Source of the DNA: Kalmusia sp. IMI 367209
Lineage: Eukaryota > Ascomycota > Dothideomycetes > Pleosporales > Didymosphaeriaceae
Length of the DNA: 64,000 nt
Assembly (NCBI GenBank): GCA_027946365.1
Contig: JAPEUQ010000023.1
Location: forward strand, 310,001-374,000
Direction of reading: 5' to 3'
Part shown: positions 10,291 to 22,366 of the stretch, in pieces
Position numbering within the stretch: position 1 is the first letter of the stretch
Layout of the letters: each line of letters begins with the position of its first letter
The notes under the pieces: generated by a model
Database searches by the model: none
Told to the model about the DNA's origin: nothing
The model's input: only the letters and a program-made list of their open reading frames with translations
Translations under genes and position numbers: made by a program

Positions 10291-12268
10291 GGTGATGAGT
10301 TTCCTGGAGTCCGGTTCTCGGATTTGAGGTCGCCTAGGGTATGTCGACGCAGGAGGCTCCGAATATTTAAACAGGCACCGCAACTCAGCCCTAGCGGCTC
10401 GACGACGCCTCCTCGCCCGATTAGAATCAGCTCATGACTTGTGGATTCTCGTACGCTGCCCAAAGCAGCAAACGAGCATTGGTGCAACGTCTGAGAGGAG
10501 CTCATGGCGCAATGGGGCCGGGGGCCGGCCGTGGGTCGCATGTTCAATCGTGGTACGCCTCGTGGGCGCTATGTCGAGATTCTGTGGCCATGCGCTGTCT
10601 GCCCCACTGAATACCAACGAAGATGAGTTAAGCGCTTGGAGCCTATTTGCGAGGTCTCGAGAGCGTCCTGAGGTTGAGGCCAAGCTTGCGAGGTCGCCTT
10701 AGCAGTTTTGCTGGACTTGGCTTAGCGCTCAGAAAGTCCGGTGAGCTGGCCGTAGAGGCTGAGTACGAAGAGAATGTGGAAATTACCACATCGTACTCGT
10801 AGCTTTTTTACGTACCAAGTGCAGCTTGTGTATGCGCTTTTTTTCATAAAAGAATATTCTTCTGGCAGTCAATTTTTCGACGTTCAAATACGTGAGGGTT
10901 GTGAACTGCATGCCCCTGAAAGTCGTGCACCATCATAGCGTACTTATCATTGTGTAGGATCTTAACCTGCTACTGCGTCTAACGATGCTCAGAAAATGCG
11001 CTCTGATGCTGAGTAGGCTATGGTTCTGAGTTGTAGACATTCTCTGACGTTGGCGCGACCCCTTCATTTCTTGCGTGGGGGCTGTGAACTCGGCCGATCT
11101 TGACCAAACACGTCAGCGAAGGACGCTAATCGCTACTAACAACGTACGTGATGACTAAACGGCCCCAGATGGCGACGACGTCTGATGTTTAGACTGCACT
11201 CTTTCCTTGCGGGCTTGAACATCGCGCTGAATCGATATGATATTCTGGCGCCAAAACCTTCTTTTGAGCGAGGTTTTGTCGTTCGAGCGCTCGAGTGGTG
11301 GCTGGTCTGCTGCAGAAGCGCTCACTGTGTCCAGAAGCCTCTCGAGAAGCCTCTCGAGAACAGACCTGCCCAATCTCAATGGCGGATCCATTGATGGGTA
11401 GCTACATTCTACTTCCACTAAGCGTACAGTATGTATCCACCTTGCTGCGGTGTATTTTCGTCGCAAGCGCTAAGCTCCACGCTTTCTCGCTTCTTGTTAC
11501 GCTCCACAATCGTTACACGCGCTGCCCACTCAATATTTCGCTCACAGCCTGGTGCCCAACAAGCCGCATTCTGCCCCGGCGGTTACTCGACTTTACGAGC
11601 GCCACCCGCATCAAGACTACCGCTGTAGCGCTAACACGCACGCATTGTTGTCGAACGAGTCCATCACAGCCTCTACTCATTGCTAACTAGCAGAAATACC
11701 AGCTGTGTAATCCTAAGACTAGATGTTAGATCAAGATCCCCGTGCCCATGTTGATGTTCACGTATCGAAGTTGGAATTTTGGCTATGCAAATGGACGGGT
11801 GGCCCGTTTCACCTGCATTGCACAGATAAATCACGTGGACCCAACGCGTCACCCAGAACCATGGCCACCGACGCAAGCTCCCACTAATCCGCCACCAATC
11901 ACAACTATCTACACGTCTTATATCTGTTGAGGTGAGTGCAACCATCCCCTTACCAACAAGAGCTAGGGTGTATTTACTGTAATCAGAATGCGCCCTGTGC
12001 TCGCAACTTGCGTGCCCAAGGTCTCCTTGTCTCTTTAATTGCGTGCACTGATTCGTGACGGCATACACAGTCACTGTGAGAGAACATGACAATTTTTTAC
12101 CCCTAGCCAGCTCACTTACCGTCAGACTTTCGAGCAAGCACACGGTTCTCAGTAACTAACTAGCCGGCGGTTCGTCTTATTGATATCGCGGTACTCCATG
12201 TTTTCAGCCCCCAAATGCGCCACGGCTACTTGCGCAATACAATAAAATGTCACCACATCAGGGTAACT
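10291..12268. other. Gene-poor stretch, nothing recognised
   Basis: About 2 kb with only short unconvincing frames. Several short inverted and direct motifs occur (for example the tandem CCTCTCGAGAA at 11338-11361), but nothing resembles an RNA gene or a conserved protein. It probably holds the promoter of the next plus-strand gene. Confidence 0.4.
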
Positions 12269-12961
12269 ATGGCGACCTCAACACTACTATCCCCCTCCAC
12301 AACGCCAGCGGTACAAGTAGCATCCATTATCCCGCGGTGGCAGCAATTACTACAATTCCTCGCCAAACGTATTTCTAAATTGGCACTTATGGCGTTGCCA
12401 CAGCCCAAGATATACGCTCGCATCGATTGCTCCCCATTTCTATCGCTCAGCGGAGGAGCCTTCTCCATCTCCGTTAGCGCATATGTCTCTGACACGGACG
12501 ATCAGACACTCACCATATACATGCCCTGTACCCTTTTAGATCCGCTCAACCGTCCTTTTGAGGCACACGGGTTCACCTTCACCGACGTAGAAACAGAAGA
12601 GCTCGTTGCTCGCCCTCTCGTCAATTACTTGAACGGATACCCTACGAGTGAGTGTCAAGTTCAACCCGGGTCTGCGCCAAACTTTGCGGAGCTTTACCCT
12701 GAGATAGGGCCCGCCTCGTACCGGACCGTGTTTAGCATCGAACGTGACGGATACGCAGGACCCCGGAATGGGTTCGTGGCTGGACGGACATATCGTATTG
12801 GCTTGGGGACAGAGTCTAACAAGATCGCCTGGTGGAAGGTAGGTCCAAGGCAGTGGGCTCTACAGGATGGGGAAGCGAAGAAGGAGCACGTCAACACTGT
12901 GGTGGGCGATAGGTCGGAGATGTTTATAACGGGACAGGCTATGTTCCAAGTGGTGGAGTAA
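12269..12961 (+). CDS. Hypothetical protein (about 230 aa), no recognised domain
   Basis: The open frame uses the ATG at 12269 (MATSTLLSPS); an in-frame ATG at 12215 would add 18 residues. The middle and C-terminus look protein-like: alternating beta-strand patterns (AFSISVSAYVSDTDDQTLTI), then DPLNRPFEAHGFTFTDVETE, then YRTVFSIERDGYAGPRNGFV and YRIGLGT, with the tryptophans of KIAWWKVGPRQWAL. This suggests a small all-beta domain. The N-terminal 50 residues are Ser/Thr/Leu-rich and might be an organelle presequence, but that is only inference. No family was recognised. Codon use is similar to neighbouring real genes, which supports coding. Confidence 0.6.
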   Translation: MATSTLLSPSTTPAVQVASIIPRWQQLLQFLAKRISKLALMALPQPKIYARIDCSPFLSLSGGAFSISVSAYVSDTDDQTLTIYMPCTLLDPLNRPFEAHGFTFTDVETEELVARPLVNYLNGYPTSECQVQPGSAPNFAELYPEIGPASYRTVFSIERDGYAGPRNGFVAGRTYRIGLGTESNKIAWWKVGPRQWALQDGEAKKEHVNTVVGDRSEMFITGQAMFQVVE

Positions 12962-15201
12962 GGCTTGGATCGGGTAGCGTACCTTCTGGCGACACCAATG
13001 GTCGTTACGTATCTACTCTTCGAAAAGCGTCGACATCAACAGTGACTTACGTTTGAAATTTCAGGGAACTACTTGAGATTCGACGAGAAAGACACAGAGA
13101 CAAGAGCCGCATGGATCAGTTTGAACGAGGGCAGAAAAACTATATCATTATGGAAATCATAGTATAGAGTGATGTGGATTTCGTCGGTAATATCTCCCAC
13201 ATTTAGTTCTGGCTAGTCCACAGTGAATCGTTGTAAGGATACTTTCATAGGAAGGTCTCAAGCTCACTAGTAGTCTAGGACGTAGTTGGGATGGAAAATA
13301 CTCCTAGATCGAATAGGCTTCAGTTTCCGAGCTAGATTATAAATCCTTACTGTTTCAGCTTGGAAGGTAGGGAAAAGATGGACAGTAATACAATGGTCGA
13401 ATTATATCTATCTATAGAGGATGATGGAGATGTATGCTCATCAGTCGAGCATTTCTAGAAAACTCAGGTGTCTACGTGATGACTCAAAAAAATAGTGGCT
13501 CACAGTAACTATACATAGCCTAGTTGATACAGCACAATAGTGTGGAGGTGAAGGTCTTCAAAGGCATGTTCTCATGATGTGCTTTGATGCACGAGGACAA
13601 TGACACGCATGACTCAAACATCTTCCATCTTGTATGCTGGACAGAGGGTGGCTTTGTGTGGGCTTGCGTCGACATTGACAAGGAGAAAGGGGATATCTTG
13701 GTAATCCTCGCTTCCCTGCTCAACGTGTTCTGGTTATGGTTTTGCGCGCATGTGTGGAGGATGCTTTACCCTGGGCTAATCACGGACTGGGATCTCTAAT
13801 AGACGTCATGTCGATATGGAGCAAGGAATCACACAAGTTCTTATTGTAAGCTTTCCGCCGTGGCGTTATTTCTGACGGCTGTACCCAACACTGCGGTCTA
13901 TGACGTCACCACGGTACGTCCGCGCGCTGGACCACCAGAAGAAAGGTGCAGCTGCGGAAAGAAAAAATGAGAGGTCGTCGACCAGTGCTTGGTACCCTTG
14001 AGCTGATCACAGCATCGATATAGCGATGACCCGAGCGACCAGATTTCCGACATCGATTGCCTAGCCTTGCATGACTCGCGACAGCCTCGCAACACCCTCG
14101 CAAATTATCGCTCACGATCTTCCGTCCTATAGCGCGTTCTGCATTTCCAATACGGCTGCCTATTTCATTCCGCGACGAGGACCAGCTGGCCTGAGAGTTT
14201 TCGGCGTCTCCCGCTGGCGAGGCGCTGTGGGCTGGCGGCGATACGGCTCAGGAAATTGGAGACGTACGCCCAAGGTTCCACGGCATTTAGACCGCCTTCT
14301 CGACCAAGTCGCAGGCTTCGACTCCCCGGATTCTGTCCAAGGGCGCGCCCACGAGGCGTTTGAACTTCGTATCCGTTTCAGGCGCCTCCATGATTCTTTC
14401 ATTGGTGCTCGGATGGCTACCCGGCTCGCGCGGTTGGTGTGCCCTCGCGTCCATCTCCGAGGCAGAGAAACCTTACTCCTCGTCGCTCTGCTCATTTTGC
14501 TTATTGCTCTGCTAATGCTTGCCACCCCCACAGCGCAGTCCATGCTCGATTAGGCGTGGCCCAGCACTGCCAGGCAGCGAATTGGGGGACATGGCCTCTT
14601 CTGCCGTGTGGTCCTCAATACTCCTGTCGTGTGGTCCTCGATGCTCCCCCGAGAATGCTCAGGCACATTTTCAAGGTCACACTTCCCAGCTCCACTGCAA
14701 GGAAAGGAACAGGCCTATCCTGCATAGATGCAGGCGAGCTGATTCGGTACTAATCTTCGTAGAAGATAGCGGATACGATTGGTACGAACCGCTGCGGATG
14801 GATGAAAAGCAAAAGTATGGTCAATGTGCAGTCGCAGCGCGGAAGCGGCCCAGGACTGGTGTTTCTGCAGAGCGACGCTACTTCTCGTGGGCGCGAGGGC
14901 AAGTCTACTGTTAGAGTTGGTTTGACAGGCGTCAAGCACCGCCCTCCACAAGCTTGGTCATCGTGCGAGATACGGTGCTTCGCTGGGAATCATCTCTTCT
15001 TTTCTTTCACCACTTAACTTGGTCTTCATGAATCTTCTGTGCTACCCCTTCATTCCTCACATCGTTCGTTACGAATCTACTTTTACGCACCTACAAGGCG
15101 CGTTCGTTGCGTATATTGTTTGCCGCGAATCTTCTACTCTGTCCTGTCCCTTCAATCCTCACGTCACAGCGTAATTGGTAGCGATTTGCTCCATAGCTGC
15201 T
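12962..15201. other. Intergenic region with weak ORFs only
   Basis: About 2.2 kb. The longest frame (14071-14553, +, 160 codons) ends in a Leu-rich hydrophobic run but has no recognisable domain. A frame on the other strand is almost as long, so it is not called. TC-rich pyrimidine tracts at about 15000-15150 probably belong to the promoter of the following gene. Confidence 0.4.
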
Positions 15202-17078
15202 ATGCCAAGGGCTCTGAGGCAGCGTAAGGAGCACAATGCACCGGTGAGTTCGCTTTGTGCCCAACCTGTAGTATCTGTGTCCTATCTACGATAGATACTG
15301 GTGGCGTATCGTATTTACTTTGTTGACAGTCAGTGAAGCAGACCAATTCTCCCTATGCGACGGACCGGGCCCTCAGATTCACGAACACTACCCGTGGCGA
15401 TGCGAGGCCTGTTGACGCTCCTATTGCAGGCTTCGGGCATGTGTCCGATGATCAAGCAACGGATCACCAGGTAACGGTGAATCGAGCGCAACAATTGGAT
15501 ATTTGCCCTGCAACCGTGGAAAGCACTAATCCCCAAAAGCCATGGGAGTCTACTGGTTGTGAAGAAGGATCACACCGCTTCTACATTGGTCATACCAAGG
15601 CACTGAAGAGTTTCTGGACTGCGCGGTTCAAGGAGCTTACTCTAGGACCACTACGCTGCATCTTGATTACTTGGGTAAAGAGACTAGTCCCTCAAAGCGA
15701 ACATGGTTTCTCTCAAGATGATCAGATGACACGCCTATTCTGGTGGCCCCGTACGGTACCTTATGTGGAGCCCTCTAACATGTCATTGCAGTGTAAGTAT
15801 TGGCAGCTACGCTGTGATTCCGCACCTGCTTACTTTTGACAGCTCTCATCCGCCTCGGGATCGACATTATGCTTGTGCATCGTCGTGTTGATCGATACAA
15901 GAGTCGGTGTGAGTCGTGGATCGAGCTGTTGCAAGAAGACGCGGAACACGCTATCAATTCTTTGGACATTTCCGAATTCTCCAAGTCCGAGAACCCAGAC
16001 TTTAACCTTGCGATGAAGAATCGTGCCGTAGAGGAGATATTCCCTAGGTACCACTCCCTATCGATATACCAGATACTCTGAGCTGATTCTTTCCAGCCTC
16101 TTCGAAGTTGCGAAGATCTATGAAAACCACGTCCATGAAAACAATCTCCATGGAGGCTCCGGCTACAGCGAATCCGGCCGCGGCAAGTACATCATATGGT
16201 TCCACATCCGCCGCCCTCCGAACAGAATGGGAACTTGGGTTCCAAGGCCTCTACCGATTCGATTGGCGTATTCTGCACGGTTCCTCATTGCGGAAACCAT
16301 CAGCAGAAACGATGCTCGAGCAGACAACGAGCTAATCGACTCTCCAGCCTCCGATGGCGATGCCCAAACGCCTCAAGTGAGTAGCTACATCCTCCGCGGC
16401 GACGCTCAGCAGTGCGCATTGATCACCTTCAAGAAACATGATCTGGACCACCCAAAGCGCGCGCATATCATAGGTACTTATGACGGAAGGCTACAAGTCC
16501 TTGATCCCGTGGCGCCGAATCCCCACTTCGCCTATGAAGAGAGTGCAACAGCGATGATGGAGAGGTGGGACCAGTCTCCGTTTCATCGACCTCTCCATGA
16601 TTCTACAGAGCTTCAACGCTCGCAGGACAACAACTGGGGTTCCTCATTCTCATCCGGCTCCAACGATGCCTCGTGGGCTGCGCAAGTCTACGACGACTAC
16701 GGCCTAGGAACGCTCCCGTACCCGTCGGATCCCCATGACTTCTCTCGGGATCCTATACACATGTTCGGTCCCGTCGATTCTTTGAGCTCATTTCTTCCGA
16801 CCGCGGCATCGGGCCTGTTGCACGGTGGCCAGGGAGAAGCTGAAGGCTTTATGAATAATGGTCTTCCGTATAGCTCTGCGGATATCCATCGTCTTCTGCG
16901 TGACCATACTGTCATTAAAGGTCTACCATCTGGCTATTCTGAGATTAATGGTCCTCCAGCTGGAACTCAGACTCATGGCCTTCCGTCGAGCTGGACTGAG
17001 ACTACGACCCATAGTCTTCAAGCTGGCTACACTGACACTGAGACCCATGCTCTTCAATCTAGTGATACCAAGCTTTGA
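15202..17078 (+). CDS. YDR124W-like helical bundle (DUF2841) domain protein
   Basis: Four exons are proposed: 15202-15243, 15330-15792, 15843-16047 and 16097-17078 (563 aa). Introns have clean signals (GTGAGT/GACAG, GTAAGT/GACAG, GTACCA/CCAG) and keep frame. The domain (about residues 85-220) shows the family pattern: FYIGHTKALKSFWTARFKEL, then a segment PLRCILITWVKRLVPQ, then WWPRTVPYVEP, then LIRLGIDIMLVHRRVDRYKS. This matches the WWP-x-x-V-x-x-x-E-P pattern of DUF2841, a helical bundle found in yeast YDR124W and in an Aspergillus hrmA-associated cluster protein. The remaining 340 residues are acidic and Ser/Gly-rich. The last 60 residues contain four to five loose repeats of the type GLPSGYSEIN / GLPSSWTETT. 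The molecular role is unknown; regulatory or nuclear functions have been suggested for relatives. Confidence 0.78.
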
Positions 17079-18592
17079 TTAGCTCTTCTCCGATGCTCTA
17101 TAACTACGTTACCTTGTCCCTCCTTTAAACTTTGGCGCTTCGATATCGTTTTTTCGGATATTCGGAGGCAAAATTTTTTTTTCTGTCTCATCTGTTTCGC
17201 ACCTTAATGTGACCGTGTATGGGCATTACATGGACTTATAAAACGCTGAGTCAGGAGGCGGAGAGTGCGTCACGACAGATTTTACGGCTTCACATTTATT
17301 AGCAACATCATTGTTCTCTTAGCTTATATAGTAGGTAATTCCTATAAAATTGGGTCCTTTGCTTTGCGAGTGCAGGCTTCACCATGATCACTTTTCGTAC
17401 ATGTAAATTGAATGAATCGTGAAAACCCACAGTGAGCAGTGCGGTGCGCCAAGAACTTGAAGGGCCTTTGTTGAGGTCGGCTTGGGGCACGCTAATGAAC
17501 ATCTCGATTGGATCGTGTACCGACCGGAGGCGGGGAAGCGGGAAACGCTTGGATTGGTAAACCTCCACTACAATGCAAATGCACCAGAACATCGCGTTAT
17601 TGAGCAAATAATGCCGCATTCGTTTACGACCCTCCCATTGCATTTGAACTTCATGTCTACGCAATTGGCTTTTTCTTTTGGCGCCCGACGTTCTGGGTAG
17701 TCGTCCATTGCGCCCACCAGACTTTGTAATTGGACCTTTGTTAGCCCTCAGTGCCACTGTTGGCCGAACAATTCCGAAAGTTGGCGACTCTTCTTTCTCA
17801 GCCACCAGGTGCACCTTCTCTCCCGCCTGATCATACGACTGGGTGAGAATCTCGGTCACTCTAACCGGAATTGATCGTCAACCGCTACACCTGTGCATCC
17901 CATCGCGGGCCGTGTCTAGGCGTGGGCGCCTGCAGGATGACCTATTTAGAAGGCCTTCTTCCCCCGAACGCTTTCGAAGTCTTCATAATTTGGGCTGTAC
18001 ATCACTCTGCCGTCCTAGTACAGGGGTATCCTCGCTTGGTCGGCGCAGGATTTCTGTAATCTATGGTCAGCGTAGTAATGCGCACGTCATTGAAAGCGGT
18101 ACAGCCTTCTAGCTGGCTAACTAATACTGATGGAAATGCAAGATCCTACGCCCTCGTATGAGATGCTTTGGAGATCGGGCTTGTTTCTACGCCGTATGTG
18201 AACCGAGATCGAGTATGTCCGAAGCAGTAAGCAGCGGATCCGGCTTGATCGTTCATTGCATATCCACAAGTGACCATGGGTGCTTTCCCAAACTCAAGAC
18301 TGGGCGTATGGCGACAGCAAGGTATCGAGGTTGGAGTGAATTTTTTAAGCACGAGCGCGTTTAGATATATAAACACAGCATTGTAAGGGGTTCAAAATTA
18401 ACTCACCCACAATTCTCACATCCTAGAGGTGTCTCCCTTGCCCAAATCACACTCTGCTCCCGAGGGCGTTCTTGGACTTACCGGCTCACTCGTATGTTCG
18501 TTAAATCAGCCTTAGTGTTTCTTATACTCGTCGTTAAAAATTCTCTTTGCATCGAGAATTTGAGAGCCACTGCACCAGCATCGGTTGCATCA
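17079..18592. other. Intergenic region containing a doubtful minus-strand ORF
   Basis: A minus-strand frame at 17308-17859 (183 codons, GTG at its 5' end, no upstream ATG) has a plausible basic middle segment (VALRANKGPITKSGGRNGRL, then RKSQLRRHEVQMQWEGRKRM). Its C-terminal half looks random and no start or splice site was found. It may be a gene remnant. Nothing else was recognised. Confidence 0.35.
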
Positions 18593-19779
18593 ATGCAAGA
18601 ACGGTATACCCCTTTGCCAGCTCTCAATCAGCATTGGTATGTTACACCACCGGTGAGAAAAGGGCTTCATGTCAGTCACTAACGCAGGACAGTATCCAAG
18701 CCCAATGCAATCTCAACTTCCAGTACCATTCGCCCCCTGCTATCGCACCTCTTTTCGTTCCCCTTTCAGCCTCAAATCCTTACTTTTGCGTCTACTGCTA
18801 CGAACGGGGCCATGTAAAGACCTTCTTCAATAAAGATGCCTGGATCCTCCACCAAGAGGATGAACATGAAGAGTTAGGGCTGGTCTGGAAGTGCACGATC
18901 TCTCAGTGCTCTCGAGCCTTTGGCAACGCCTCTCAATGGAAGGAACACAACGATGTGAATCATGACGGTTGGAGCGAAGCCGAACTCTCTGACGCTAAGC
19001 ACATCTATGCTTGTGGTTTCAAGCATTGCCGTCGGCGGAGCCCTACTCGCTATCATCATTATCAACACTTAGCGTCACATATGCTGCAAGGACACCGAAC
19101 ATGGGACTATAGGGCCACGGTGCACAACGTACTTGAGGATCCTTATATTGCTGGACCTTGGCAGGCAACGTGCAGGGAGCTATACCCCAAGTTCGCGGTC
19201 GCTCCCGGCAAGCTCCAATGGAACCCTGACTTCAGCTGGCTTAGGTTAAAGCTGGAGACGTACGACTTCGGATTCGACGTTCCCGATATCCTGGGACAGC
19301 TCTACTTGTCCGGCGTTCCATCATTTCTGCAGCAAGGAAAGCCTATGCTCCCGATTCCCCCTACTCAGTTGTGTTCGTGTCTCCAGCAAGAGCCTACTAA
19401 GCAACAGAGCGCCGAGTGGTCGTCTTTGACGCTCTCACCCATCCAGCCCGAAAACCGCAAGGGACGATCCGAGAACCTCCCAATCAACAAGAAATGGCGC
19501 CCTTCCCAGCCAAAGTCTGCTTGCGGCAGCCGCCGGCCGGTCACTCGATGGTCCACTGACCGCGACATGGTGCTGCTCAAAACTAGAGCTAGATCTCCGC
19601 GATCGTACACTGATCCTGCTGTGCGGGCGCTCGAAGTAGCGTACCCAGGTCAAACGTTCACGCACGATGCCGTTGAATATAGGTGGCGCCAGCTCAAGGC
19701 ACAGTTCAAGCAGGGTAAGATTCAGGATAGACGTGCGCCGTTGATTCAGCAGATGTTGCTTCGGAAGATGCCTTTCTAA
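18593..19779 (+). CDS. C2H2-type zinc-finger protein, putative DNA-binding
   Basis: Two exons are proposed, 18593-18636 and 18693-19779 (376 aa). The 56-bp intron has GTATGT, a CACTAAC branch and GACAG, and splicing yields MQERYTPLPALNQHC at the N-terminus. Three C2H2-like units follow at about residues 44-145: YFCVYCYERGH with H-Q-E-D-E-H; WKCTISQCSRAFGNASQWKE with H-N-D-V-N-H; and YACGFKHCRRRSPTRYHHYQ with H-L-A-S-H. The last 80 residues (RWSTDRDMVLLKTRAR, then AYPGQTFTHDAVEYRWRQLK) resemble a Myb/trihelix-like helical unit, so two DNA-contact regions may exist. This class of widely spaced fungal C2H2 proteins is mostly uncharacterised. An additional upstream exon cannot be excluded because the ATG context is only fair. 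Confidence 0.7.
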
Positions 19780-21650
19780 GAGCTCGATTGAACCTGTATG
19801 GGTTCGTCTTTCGTTTCCTTTGAGTGTCCCGTCGAGTAGGGATGCGTCCTGAGTCGGACGTGTGCAGCGCGTGCTCGACGCACAGGAACAAAAATTTTAT
19901 AGTTGTCGTTTTATTTACCTATATGTCGTTCATTCCTTATCCACCCTGTCATTCGTTCGTTTACCACCGTGTTGATGTCTCACTTCCCTCGTTGCTGTTG
20001 TTTCATTCACCTCTGCTGTTGCGCAATGCTACTCTGTCCTTCGAAAGGACAAAGGAAAACCGAGAAATCAAGGACCCTTCCTTCCACGCTCTTTTACTCT
20101 GCGAATTCATAGTGCGAATTCATAGTGCGTATTCAAAGTATCCACTATCTTACGAATTAATGACACTTTGAATCTCGTAAAATATTACAGAACCATGCAT
20201 TCGCGTGATGCGCTCCACTAGATGCAGTACATCCTCGTCAGGAAACATCCACCCACATTGCAGAAGAAGACTGTCGTTCGATGGGCTACTGTTGTGTGAA
20301 CAAGCGAGATTTACACCCACGTGAAACGATTCGCAAACTCCTCCTGCGCTCATCGAACTTCAGCAGTGTTGGTTCTAAGTACCTCGCGAATATATGGTCA
20401 TCTCATAGGTTGTTCGGACAGTTCGTTCGCGGGACCAGGCTGAATCCGCCTCTAGGCAAAGTCCAGACGGAGATCTACGTGTTCAAGACAGCAATAGCAG
20501 GAGACATGCTCAAACCATGATCAGCAGTCTAGTTTGAGCCGAATGGCCTGGCTCGAGCACTGTCTGAAAGATAGCTGGAGTCAGACGTGTCCGAGACTTT
20601 ACCTACGTTCCAGTACCCCAGCGATGCTCGATTCCGGCACACAGCTCTGGAAGGGGTAGGATTCCAGTTCGACCCCGCTTTCCAGAGCCCATGTACCTGG
20701 GTACGAAACTCGGCTAGGCGCAAGGGCGAGCGGGCCCATCCGCCGTGGCTTCGTGTAGAAGACCGCAATGAGCAGGCTGCATACACCATTCATTCAGCCA
20801 GCCACGATTGATGCCTTCTCCTAGAATCTTTGCCCGCCAGTGTACACATACCGATCGGCGATCGACTGGATATCTATCCGCAAGCCTATCGCAAGCATAG
20901 CAAGGCGCCTCTCGGCTTAGGGCAATCGCTAGGCACGGTTGCCTCGATTCGAGGCACGTATGCGGGGTCTGGTCGATACCTATGCCAGTTGCTAGGATCG
21001 TGTGTCTCGCGTAGAAGTCTACGATGGACATCGGTCAGTTGGTCTTCAAGCTTGTAGGCTTACACTTCAGTGAAATGCAAGCTCGCATTGGATTCAAGAA
21101 AGCGAACTGATCGCACGTTTGAGCTTGATGCTACGCGTTACTTTACTACGTGATCTGGCTCTCGAGCCGCCATCCCTGGAAATTGACAACGACGGCCTTG
21201 ATGCAAGATCTTGATTATTTAGAATCTGCACGGCAGATGCTGTTCCTGGCACCACACGAGATGGCCTCACCTTCGCTACTGACCAATCACAGCCGAGTCA
21301 GGGTTCAGCGCGGCCGATCTCAAAGTCTGCGAGCAGCCTGGCAAGTGCCCCCAGCAGAATTGCGCAATCAATTGGGAGGCTTTTTCTTTATATATGCCGC
21401 TATGAGAGAACACCAGGCACCTTCCGAAAGCAATTGCATGTTCGGCTTGGTGGCACTCGATGGTGGGCGCCCAATTCAAAGGGTTGCTGACGAAAGCAAG
21501 GATGCATGCAGGTCCTGGTGGCTTCTTCCTTTGCATGCGGCTTGGATTCCTTTTTAGTAGATCTGGACTCGACATCTGGTGGCTACGTCCCTGCCGTGTC
21601 ATCATAAGGTCATGGAGTGTGCATTCAGGAACCTCAGCGGCTCTACCTAC
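19780..21650. other. Start of gene-poor island, no gene recognised
   Basis: About 1.9 kb with no family-like frames. A short direct repeat (GCGAATTCATAGT) occurs at about 20101-20125. Base composition is still near 50% GC, unlike the AT-rich RIP tracts further on. Confidence 0.4.
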
Positions 21651-21689
21651 TCTAATATATAATGATCATTCTTGTACTAAGTACCTCAA

Positions 21690-21926
21690 TTGAATGCCGT
21701 TATATCGCTCTATAAGGTACAGCCAAAAAAAAGCCCTACAGAATGCGCACACCAGTAGGGGTGCTTGCCAACATGAATCGTGCACGGATCAGCTCGCCTC
21801 TGTTAGCGTTGCATGCAATTCTGAAGCACACCCAGGGCAAAACTAAGTCTGCCGATTGTAGCTCTCAGCTAAAAAAAAAAAAAAAAATTAGCTAGACGAA
21901 GACACTAGAGATGGAAACATACAAAA
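21690..21926. repeat. Dispersed repeat R3 (3' flank of a 5S gene), copy 1
   Basis: This segment shares long stretches with 22092-22308, 27765-28224 and 34955-35597. Shared landmarks include GCCGTTATATCGCTC, AAGCCCTACAGAATGCGCA, GCACGGATCAGCTCGC and a final TCTCAGC followed by an A-run. It lies immediately 3' (in 5S orientation) of a full-length 5S rRNA gene. Copies differ mainly by C/T and G/A changes, as expected of RIP. Confidence 0.65.
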
Positions 21927-22045
21927 ACATACAACAGCGGGTATTCGCTAGTGGTCACCCACCTAACTACTAATCCGCCGGTATCTTGCTTAAATAGGGC
22001 TGAGCGAACGGGAAGCCTTGTTCTCAAGATCCTATGGCCGTATGT
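21927..22045 (-). rRNA. 5S ribosomal RNA gene (full length)
   Basis: Read on the minus strand the sequence begins ACATACGGCCATAGGATCTT, contains GGCTTCCCGTTCGCTCAG (box A/intermediate region), GGCGGATTAGTAGTTAGGTG and GGTGACCACTAGCGAATACC (box C), and ends GCTGTTGTATGT. This is the typical dispersed 5S rRNA of filamentous ascomycetes, 119 nt long. A T5 run follows directly and could stop RNA polymerase III. Relative to the copy at 35598-35716 it has a few transitions (for example GATCTTG for GACCTTG). It may therefore be a mildly mutated copy rather than an expressed gene. Confidence 0.85.
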
Positions 22046-22091
22046 GATGATAGACGAAAGAGTCGATAGTCATATAGCCTATCTATTTGGG

Positions 22092-22366
22092 TAGCCCAAT
22101 CACACTTGTAGCGGTGCTTACTAATATGGATCATGTATAGATTAGCTTATACTTATTAACGTTAATTCTATTCTAAGGTATATCTAGAGTAATTTTATTT
22201 AGTTCATATCTCTATAAATAAGGGGTAAAATTCGGTCTACTCGATTATATCTCTCAGCCTGTAAAAGAAAAGATAGTAGCTGGATGGGAGACAAAGATAA
22301 GAATAAAAAACATATTACAGCGGGTATTCACTAGTAGTCACCTACCTAACTACTAATCCATGGGCT
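22092..22366 (-). pseudogene. RIP-mutated R3 repeat with truncated 5S rRNA
   Basis: This is a second, strongly AT-biased R3 copy (for example TAGCGGTGCTTACTAATATG) ending in a partial 5S sequence at about 22309-22362. The 5S 3' half (ACATATTACAGCGGGTATTC, then ACTACTAATCC) is present with many G-to-A/C-to-T changes. The 5S 5' half is missing. It lies 260 bp from the full-length copy, so the pair looks like a tandem or nested duplication. Confidence 0.7.

Noticed and set aside
14071..14553. 160-codon plus-strand ORF with a Leu-rich end
   Set aside because: A similarly long frame exists on the opposite strand, no domain is recognisable, and the hydrophobic run comes from simple CTGCTCATTTTGCTT-like sequence.
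17308..17859. 183-codon minus-strand ORF with a basic middle part
   Set aside because: It has no ATG start or convincing splice acceptor and the C-terminal half looks random; kept only as a doubtful remnant in the intergenic entry.
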